Assembly: GCF_024679095.1 (NCBI RefSeq)
Contig: NW_026111630.1
Span: forward strand, 62,001-126,000
Direction of reading: 5' to 3'
DNA from: Eriocheir sinensis
Taxonomy: Eukaryota > Arthropoda > Malacostraca > Decapoda > Varunidae
Length of the DNA stretch: 64,000 nucleotides
Under the pieces are notes generated by a model that saw only the letters and a list, made by a program, of their open reading frames with translations, ran no database searches and was not told the origin of the DNA. Positions 57,255 through 64,000 of the stretch are shown here, in pieces. The stretch's first letter is position 1; every line of letters begins with the position of its first letter. Made by a program: the position numbers and the translations under genes.

Positions 57255-57440
57255 CCTTCAAAGCAATTTCCAAAGGACAAAGAAGGGATCAATCGGGTTT
57301 TATTGACTGTTTTTTTAGGTTCATGATATAGAAGAAGTCAGTCTACCACCAGGGTCATAAAACTACCCTGAAAAAGCCCACAACCCTAGGAAAGCCTTGT
57401 CAAATTTGTGTTCTTGGGCGCCGAAGTGTTTAAGAGTATA
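57255..57440 (+). repeat. R215 copy
   Basis: AGCAATTTCCAAAGGACAAA, TAGGTTCATGATATAGAAG, CACCAGGGTCATAAAACTAC and GCCGAAGTGTTTAAGAGTAT. The CAGACGC start is missing. Confidence 0.8.
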
Positions 57441-57880
57441 ACCTTGTACCTCGTGAACAGACCCAGAAGCTAACCTTAACACACACAGCACAGAAACTAC
57501 ATAGCACACACTACTCTTACACCCGGCCACACGTAGGTCGTTTAAGGATGAGCCGCTGGAGTGGTCACGAGGCGCACTAGGATTCGGGAGAAAGGGCCGC
57601 GCGGGGAAAAGAAAAGTGGTCCGCAAAGAAAGACTTTGGCGAAGAGTGCGGGCGGAGTTGTGCAGCGGTGAGTGATGGCCAAAGCCTCGGGGCAAGAAAA
57701 ACGGAAAGTGGCTGGCGGGGAGGCAGTAGTAGCGGTGGAGGCGGCTGTGGTGGTGGAGGTAATGGAGGTAGTAGCAGGTAGGAAGGAAAGAAATCGATGA
57801 GTGCGGCGGTGAAGATCAGCGGTGGGTGACTGGTTCTGGCTGGGTGCATGGTGCTGGTGGTGGAGTCTGACGGAAGGCAA
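57441..57880. other. GC-rich stretch, no gene recognised
   Basis: GGTGGAGGCGG- and GGTGGTGG-type words between 57730 and 57860. Proline/threonine-rich minus-strand frames of about 110 codons look compositional. Confidence 0.4.
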
Positions 57881-58690
57881 AACTTTAGAATTTGCAGAAA
57901 ACTAGAAAGGGAATGTGTATGAATTTCCTACGGTGACTTATAACTTTTTTTTTCACCTTTGTTTTAAAGAATGTACGACTGGTTCTGGTTGGATGGCTGA
58001 TGGAGTGGCTGACTGAAGGAAAAAAAATCAGCATTGGCGGATAACTAGAAAGGGAATGTGTCTTTACTTCCTACGGTGACTTAGAACCTTTTTTTTCACT
58101 TTGGTTTATAAAATGCAAGACTGGTTCAGGTTGGATGACTGATGGAGTGGCTGACTGAAGAAAAAAAAAACTTCAGAATTGGCAGAAAACTAGAAAGGGA
58201 ATGTCTTTACTTCCTACGGTGACTTAGAACCTTTTTTTCACCTTTGTTATATAGAGTGCAGGATGGGTGGCTGGCCTGAGGCGGCTGTGACTGTGGATGA
58301 CTGAACGAGAGACTTTGAGACTTTACGACAGGCAGAAGACTCGAAAGGGAATGTCTATTTATTTTTCACTTTTTCTTATAGTGTGCAGGACGAGCTTCTC
58401 TTTTTCTATCTATATTTTTTTCTCTCTCTACCCACCAGACTTAACAATGGGCAGAAAATTCGGAAACGAATGTCTCTCTGTTTGCTACGGTGGCTTATAA
58501 TCTATTTTTCACCTTTTCTTTTAATGTAGGATGAACTTCACCATTTTGTTTATTTCTTTCATTTTTTTTCTCTCTCCTCAGATTAGTTTCATATATATCT
58601 CCCCTTTTTTTCTAGTGCAGGATGAACTTCACTTCTTTTCTCTCTTTCTATATCCTTTTCTCTCCGAACATCATCTTCATATATTTGACG
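57880..58690 (+). repeat. ~145-bp tandem repeat, five to six units
   Basis: ACTAGAAAGGGAATGTGT recurs at 57900, 58044, 58187 and 58338, with a variant at 58456. Each has CTACGGTGACTTA, a T7-8 tract, CACCTTTG and GATGGAGTGGCTGACTGAAG. The last partial units keep only GGATGAACTTCAC. Confidence 0.85.
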
Positions 58691-58699
58691 CAGGGGACA

Positions 58700-59235
58700 T
58701 TCAGTGGTACCATTAAATGAAATCGTCAATCACTTCTTCGGCCTCCTCGGTCAGTGCCGCATCCTCTGAGACAGCGACCTTCAAAGCGAGCGACCCAGGG
58801 CCCATATTCCCAAACCTTTAGGCGCCCAAGTACACATAGTTGACATGGCTTTCGTTGTTATAGTAGGATATCAATGTATTATTATTATTATTATTATTTA
58901 ATATCACCACGAATTAGGCATACAATTGTCAATGGAAAAAACCCACGACAGATAGATCACGCCACCTTATAGGAATGTCGTCCGTCAGTGTTTACCGTCT
59001 CAGCTTGTATACAAAGCATTTCATCAAGCTTAGAGGTCACCTTGACATACGTGACCAATTGTAACTTCATTATTTTCCAATCTGTAACTCGTCACTCCTT
59101 CACGAGAGTCCGACTGACACACACCTGCAGTCTCTCTCGATCAGACGCTCCTGTACATATAGGCTTAAGAATATATTCGCCTAAAGGAAGCTGAGTCTTA
59201 ATCAACGCCTTTAAACGCCCCCCGGTACACCGTTA
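58700..59235. other. No gene recognised; R215 end at 58800
   Basis: Only the R215 terminal part (CATATTCCCAAACCTTTAGG, 58803-58855, minus) and a short (ATT)n at 58881-58900 are recognisable. Confidence 0.45.
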
Positions 59236-59239
59236 CATC

Positions 59240-59415
59240 GTAGGTGTTCGGGTCATTTCTACGGGTAGTTTTATGGCCGTAGTGGTAGTGTGACTCTTCT
59301 TCTGTACCATGAACCTAAAAGAACGCTCATTAGAACCCGATTGACCTCCTTTTCGGCCCTGGGAAATAGCTGATGTGAGAGGTGAGAGGCGGAAGCGTCT
59401 GAGAATATCAACCCA
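59240..59415 (-). repeat. R215 copy, minus orientation
   Basis: GTAGTTTTATGGCCGTAGTG, TGTACCATGAACCTAAAAG and GCGGAAGCGTCTGAGAATAT. Confidence 0.8.
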
Positions 59416-59419
59416 AAGT

Positions 59420-59940
59420 TCTGTGTCCTCCAAACTCTCCCCACCGCCTCCTGGTTCTCCTGAAAGCAACACCCTCGCGACCCATTCCCGAGCCTCCTCA
59501 CAGCACGAAGAGTTGTGTGCATCCCGCGGACTGGTATTTACTTTGCTCGTGAGGAAGAGACGACACAAGGGAAACTAGGCTATTGGGACCCGGTGCTGCT
59601 TGGATGGGGCGCGAACTGAGCTTTGAAGATCACTCGCTGGCCTCGAGTTTTCCGTAGCGATGAATGCAAGAATGGAAGGAAATAAAAAGACGCCGAAGAA
59701 GTGACTGAAGATTTCCTCTGTGGAACTTTGCACCACTTAATGTTCCGCCACGTTAAGTATATGAAGCTAATGTGTGGAGGGAGAGAAAAATAGCGATATA
59801 TAGAGACAGACAAAGAGATGGATAGATAGATAGAGAGGAAATGATGTATACAGATAGAAAAATGTTAAGTTCTTCCTACACTCAGTAAAGAAGGTCAATA
59901 TATATGTTCAAAACCGCCAAAAATAAATAAGTATACATAG
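59420..59940. other. No gene recognised
   Basis: Mixed sequence with a GATA-like run at 59815-59835. No domain is recognised. Confidence 0.4.
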
Positions 59941-59944
59941 ATTT

Positions 59945-60125
59945 TTTTCAGTAAAGGAAGCAGCTCAAGCAAAAAAAAAAAAAGCTTATCACTGCCCCAT
60001 AACAGAGAATATAGACGAGTGGACAAAAGAGAAAAAAAAAGTACGGTAAGGTCAGGGGCATATGATCACATTGCTGCGCGTGGCCTCGGTGCTCATCTCC
60101 GTCGCATTAGCCCTTGAGTCTCTGA
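59945..60125 (+). repeat. R230 dispersed repeat copy
   Basis: T6-CAGTAAAGGAAGCAGCTCAAG, an A-tract, then GTGCTCATCTCCGTCGCATT. It matches 620-870. Confidence 0.75.
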
Positions 60126-60479
60126 TGGGTGGAGAGAGAAAAAAAATATGGATCGAAAAAAATACAATTCTTCCACCACTCCACAACAGAAGGCGCACAA
60201 GCACGCCCTCAGCCGCCGGTCCTGATACAGAGAGGAGTATTACCCATCCAGTGTCCCGCCCATTGTAAGTCGCCAGTAAATTTTAAGCCCTGCTGCGGAC
60301 GTCCATAATTTCGTGAGGCAAAATTATCGGAATAGCGGGGAAATAAATATCTACAAGCACGCACGCACACACACTCTCTCTCTCTCTGTTACATTACACT
60401 GTCACGTTTGGCCGAGGCGCGTGTTGCTACGACCTGCCCCAACCAAGCACCTCACGACTGACAGGCACGACGCACGCGG

Positions 60480-60655
60480 TGAGAGGCAGCTGCCGACACT
60501 CACGACTTTCTACTCTAGCTCACCCCCATGCCGCCCGAATCCCTTATGCAAGAGCTCACCATGCAGCATCTCAAGTCTTTCATCCTTTTCGCTAGTAAAT
60601 TCTGGAATAGCCTCCCTCTGTCTGTATTTTCTTCTGCATTGGACTTGAATTTGAA
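60480..60655 (+). pseudogene. LINE C-terminal relic (FWNSLPLSVF)
   Basis: The forward frame near 60590-60652 reads SFILFASKFWNSLPLSVFSS followed by a stop. Just upstream, in a shifted frame, lies AHPHAARIPYARAHH. This HP(H/Y)...PRxRT...(F/L)WNSLP pattern is the C terminus of a LINE ORF2 different from families A-D. An M192 element follows 20 bp later. Confidence 0.65.
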
Positions 60656-60675
60656 CGTGAAGGGAGTATGAAGCA

Positions 60676-60867
60676 ACGTTGCCAGATTATCGTACTCAGC
60701 CGCTTATATTTCCCGACTTCCTGCCCCAAAACTGTCTTCTGGGCTCCAATAACGAAACTCATTTAAAGTTATCGTTAAAAGAGTTAGATCCTGATGTTTC
60801 TTGGCAATAGTTAGGCGTCAGAAACCGGTAAATACTATGCTCTGAGTACGATAATCTGGCAACGGTG
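60676..60867 (-). mobile_element. M192 MITE, full copy
   Basis: 192 bp with ends ACGTTGCCAGATTATCGTAC and, reversed, ACCGTTGCCAGATTATCGTA. The interior matches the reverse complement of 55231-55421 (CTCCAATAACGAAACTCATT, CAATAGTTAGGCGTCAGAAA). Confidence 0.85.
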
Positions 60868-60924
60868 GTATCAAGACACTTCTCCAACTGACAGTGACCT
60901 CTCTTCTGGCCACTCGTTCTGGGG

Positions 60925-61125
60925 TCATATTCTTAAACATTTCGGCGCTTAGGCACACACATTTGACAAGGCTTTCGTAAGAGTTGTGGGCCTTTCCATG
61001 AGTAGTTTTCTGACCCTTCCTCTGTACCGTGAACCTAAGAACACACCTACTAGAACGCGATTGATCTCTTTTGGCCTTTGGAACTTGTTGATGTGAGAGG
61101 CGGAAGCGTCTGGGAATACGGGCCC
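60925..61125 (-). repeat. R215 copy, minus orientation
   Basis: GGGTCATATTCTTAAACATT, GACAAGGCTTTCGTAAGAGT, TCTGTACCGTGAACCTAAG and GCGGAAGCGTCTGGGAATAC. Both ends are present. Confidence 0.85.
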
Positions 61126-61139
61126 TGTCCTCTTATTGC

Positions 61140-61680
61140 TGGAACATTGCTTAGCGGGCTTTTTGTTTTCCGTTTTTGTTGTTCTTGAGCTTCTCCCATT
61201 GGTGTAAAAACAAGAGTAAAGACAGAAAGCTCCGTTGTGTTCCTGGGAATTGATAGATCACTCCAACCTCAAAAGAAATAAACAATGATCGGCAGCGGGT
61301 GGCCTCGGCGAGACGCCATAACTCGCTGCGGCGGGGCGAGGCGAGACGGTCAATCGTTCATGAGCTTGTGGGTCCAAGAAGAGAAATTTCACATCATTAC
61401 CGATCCAGTACAAAGGAGAAGTTAGTACGTGTGAGAGCTGAGTCTACATCACAACTCGTACTGCCTCATAGAGCACTACTTGCACTGCCTAATAGAAAAC
61501 TAAACCTTGTATCTTTTTTTTTAAGAAAAGGAAGCGGCTCAAAGGCATAAAACAAGTGTAGAGAAAAAAAAAAGCCCGATAAACGCTACTCCTAAAATAT
61601 TGCCTAACAGAGAACTAGATCTTGTACTGCCTCATATAACACTGAAAATCTCACTCAGCAGAAGTTATCATTATGGAGGA
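61140..61680. repeat. R230-like inserts in low-copy sequence
   Basis: A T9 tract at 61509, GGAAGCGGCTCAAAGGCATA and AAAAAAGCCCGATAAACGCT mark an R230-like piece (61509-61590). It splits two related words, ACTGCCTAATAGAAAACTAA and TTGCCTAACAGAGAACTAGA. A similar minus-strand piece is at 61150-61210. No gene is recognised. Confidence 0.5.
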
Positions 61681-61979
61681 TATTGTCAAGCTGTCCCCCT
61701 CCCTTGTACAGCCTCATGCCGTGCTGAGCCGTGTACTGCCTCAACGAACACTGATACGCTCACTAAACATAAAGAGTAACCATTACGAAGGACAGATTCC
61801 CTCCTCCCCTTCTACTTTGGCTCCCGTAGCGGCCCTCCCTCACAGCACCAAGCCATCATGTCCAAGCCTCGTCCCATTCAGGGCAGCAACGAGCAACACT
61901 TGTGAGTCCCGGATCAAATTATCGTTCATCTGAGTGTCGACCCTCGGCCAGTCAGCCCGCATTTTCCCAATCTCTACTG

Positions 61980-62400
61980 GTATGTGGCGCCCACTCTTGA
62001 ACAGGGCTGGTTGCGTTAGGCTAGGTTAGGATGGCTTATGTTAGGTTTCGTTGTAGTCATATGAGGAAATTTTGAGTGGGAATTACAATGAGAGTATTTT
62101 CCAGAGCACGCAGTGGTTAGGGTATTTCCTGTATACCTAATGATATGGGGTGCCCACTCTTGAACAGGGAAGGTTACGTTAGGTTATGTTCGGTTAGCTC
62201 AGGTTAGGTTAGCTCAGGTTGGGTTAGGTTACCATAGGTTAGACTAGGTTAGATTACCTCAGGTTAGATTAGCACAGGTTTATGTCATATCAGGTTAGGT
62301 TAGGTCAGGTAAGGTAAGATTAGGATAGGTTTAATAGTAGTAATTTTGGATAATTTGGAGTGGGAATTGCAATGAGGGTATTTTCCAGAACACCGCGTGG
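61980..62400 (+). repeat. Two-unit repeat containing TTAGG-like tracts
   Basis: CGCCCACTCTTGAACAGG and TGCCCACTCTTGAACAGG (61988, 62149) each precede a GGTTAGGTTAG-type tract. GAGTGGGAATTACAATGAGA and GAGTGGGAATTGCAATGAGG follow (62075, 62357). GGTTAGGTTAGCTCA words dominate 62160-62330. Confidence 0.75.
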
Positions 62401-62419
62401 TTAGTTTCGAAGGTACAGC

Positions 62420-62790
62420 CGAGCGTCTTCACTCAGGGACCAAAAACCCGTAGAGAGATTGGGCATATGCAGCCCGCCCTAATATGCCTGGCATGGCGGG
62501 GGCGAGGCCATGCAAAGCTAAGCGCTGCCACTCTGCTGACCCGCCTCCCACCTGCCCCGCCTCGCCGCGCCGCCTGGGTTGTGAGGATAAAGATTTATTG
62601 GCCGGCACCAGCACGGGGGCCGCCGTGACCCGACTCATATGTTTCACTTCTCACAGACTGAATTTCACGCGCAGAAACTCCACAATCACGCGACTTAGCG
62701 ACTCAAGACGTCTTTCAAAATGGCAGTCCCGTGTATTCAAGCTGGTTAGCATGTGTTTTATTGTCAAGTTCCGTGTCTGTGTTATATAAG
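62420..62790. other. GC-rich stretch, no gene recognised
   Basis: CpG-rich near 62490-62580. A 101-codon forward frame and a 72-codon reverse frame have no recognised domain. Confidence 0.35.
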
Positions 62791-62794
62791 ACAG

Positions 62795-63005
62795 ACTAAG
62801 GTTCATATTCTTAAACGTACGACTATTCTTCAAGGCCACAGAGAAGAATAACCGGGTTGTCGAGGGTGATTTTCCCATTCAAGACGCGGAAGTCGTGTCA
62901 AACTATCACTATGAACGTAAAAGAGTTCATGAAAATCCCCGGTACTTCTACGAGAGGCTTTTCAAACAGGCGAACTGAGGCGCGGGGCGTTTAAGAGCAC
63001 GGGGG
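62795..63005 (+). repeat. R215 copy, diverged
   Basis: TTCATATTCTTAAACGTACG, TTCAAGGCCACAGAGAAGA and a GGGGCGTTTAAGAGCACGGG end. Both termini carry the TTAAAC/GTTTAA word. Confidence 0.65.
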
Positions 63006-63079
63006 TCAATGTTGCTGATCATGATACTGTCGCAAGGAGCCCAAACCTTACCATTTGAAACAGAACAGCACGCCCTATA

Positions 63080-63400
63080 AAAGAATACATAAACAAATAA
63101 ATAAATAAATAAATACACATAGACACACCAAACAGCCTTGACTTGTCTCCACTTTTTAAATTTGTCAGAAACCCGCATTTATTTACACGTAGAATCAAAC
63201 ATTGCATCGCTGAAAATTACCGTTGCTTACGTGGCAAAATAAATAAATAAGTATATAAATAAATACTCTTATACACACCAAACAGCATTAACTTGTCTCC
63301 ACTTCCTGCCTTTGCCACAAACCGGCATTTATTTACATTTCAAAACAAACACTTGCCTCGCTAAACATTACCCGCTGCTTAGGTGACAAAAAAGCTGCTT
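63080..63400 (+). repeat. ~152-bp tandem duplication
   Basis: CACACCAAACAGC(C/A)TT.ACTTGTCTCCACTT occurs at 63124 and 63276. CGCATTTATTTACA/GGCATTTATTTACA and an (AAAT)n lead-in occur in both units. Confidence 0.85.
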
Positions 63401-63616
63401 TAAATTCGCCACAAAGTTCATTGCCTCCGCGTAAAAACGTTTCCCGATATTACGCTGCGAAACTATTGTCAATCGCTAATGTCCCAAATTAAAAGAGCTT
63501 AGCTGCCTTCACGACCCGGTAATTACTTTTAGTGCTCGGGATTTCATGGAACCATTACGGGGCCGGAAACACAGGTAAAAATGTTCCCATCGTGGACGGC
63601 CATCACCTGTGCTGGC

Positions 63617-63652
63617 TCTCTCTCTCTCTCTCTCTCTCTCTCTTCATACCTC

Positions 63653-63709
<57 letters not shown>

Positions 63710-63735
63710 CTCCTCCTCCTCCTCTTTCTCCTCCT
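63617..63735 (+). repeat. (TC)n/(TCC)n microsatellite
   Basis: TC repeats with TTC and TCC interruptions. Confidence 0.95.
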
Positions 63736-64000
63736 GATTTAGTAAGGAAGTTTTCAATAGACCTCTTTTGTTCTAACAACTCTTCTTTCATTATGAACTT
63801 GAGGGACGGAGATAGAAGATTCTTCCCACAGCAAAGGACAAACAAAATATAACATGAGGCGTGTGGTGGAGCGTCGAGGTGTTTGTGTCGCCATGAGTTA
63901 TGTTTTCCATCAATACCAAGTTAGTGACGCTGCCCACAATTTGCCAGCACCTCATCTACTGACCAATGTTCTATATCACGCACTGTTCCGAGTCTGGCGC
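63736..64000. other. No gene recognised
   Basis: Mixed sequence to the window end with no identifiable feature. Confidence 0.4.

Overview
The window looks like intergenic or intronic DNA from an arthropod, most likely a decapod crustacean. That is an inference from three things: extremely dense dinucleotide microsatellites, several CR1/jockey-like non-LTR retrotransposons (LINEs) with APE-type endonuclease and FADD-type reverse transcriptase, and degenerate TTAGG/CCTAA tracts resembling the arthropod telomere repeat. I find no bacterial-style genes, operons, rRNA, intact tRNA or CRISPR array. I cannot support any complete host protein-coding gene. Two exon-like segments (about 18.4-18.65 kb and 35.38-35.51 kb) are only candidates.

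Layout. 1-13 kb is a very large imperfect inverted repeat. Arms of about 3.4-3.5 kb (1-3525 and 9515-12953) carry the same ordered set of sub-repeats in mirror image around a 6-kb, mostly featureless spacer. 13.3-18.1 kb holds two copies of a short dispersed element, a (TC)n tract and a long LINE (family A). In its 5' part, ORF1/endonuclease sequence is interleaved with words from its own reverse transcriptase about 1.95 kb downstream. 18.15-19.55 kb is GC/CpG-rich and could be promoter or first-exon DNA. 20-24.5 kb contains small tandem arrays, a LINE-B 3' end, a 150-bp satellite, and a tRNA-like SINE split by a Harbinger-like MITE. 24.5-26.2 kb is a 1.6-kb polypyrimidine block.

29.1-31.3 kb stacks 3' ends of three LINE families. 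31.9-34.9 kb has tandem repeats, a GC-rich MITE and a nested palindrome. 35.5-37.1 kb is a 25-unit, 65-bp tandem array starting at an exon-like segment. 39.95-41.75 kb is another LINE-A copy. 43.3-47.4 kb is a tandem duplication of about 2 kb. 46.7-49.8 kb (LINE C, plus strand) and 50.1-53.2 kb (LINE D, minus strand) are the two best-preserved elements and converge tail to tail. 53.5-64 kb has a polypurine minisatellite, two full 192-bp MITEs, a LINE fragment with four in-frame 99-bp repeats, a 190-bp (TG)n tract, CCTAA-like tracts and further dispersed repeats.

How the parts relate. Nothing here reads as a cooperating host gene set. The recurring actors are LINEs (families A-F, all broken), a dispersed element of about 215 bp that I call R215 (more than 20 copies or partial copies, both strands), a 192-bp MITE that I call M192 (three copies), a short A/T-tailed repeat that I call R230, and microsatellites that often start exactly at LINE or R215 ends. 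Two places (14.3-15.6 kb and 43.3-45.5 kb) show patterns as compatible with assembly or consensus artefact as with biology. They should be checked against reads before any evolutionary interpretation. Family letters and the names R215, M192 and R230 are local labels used only in this annotation.
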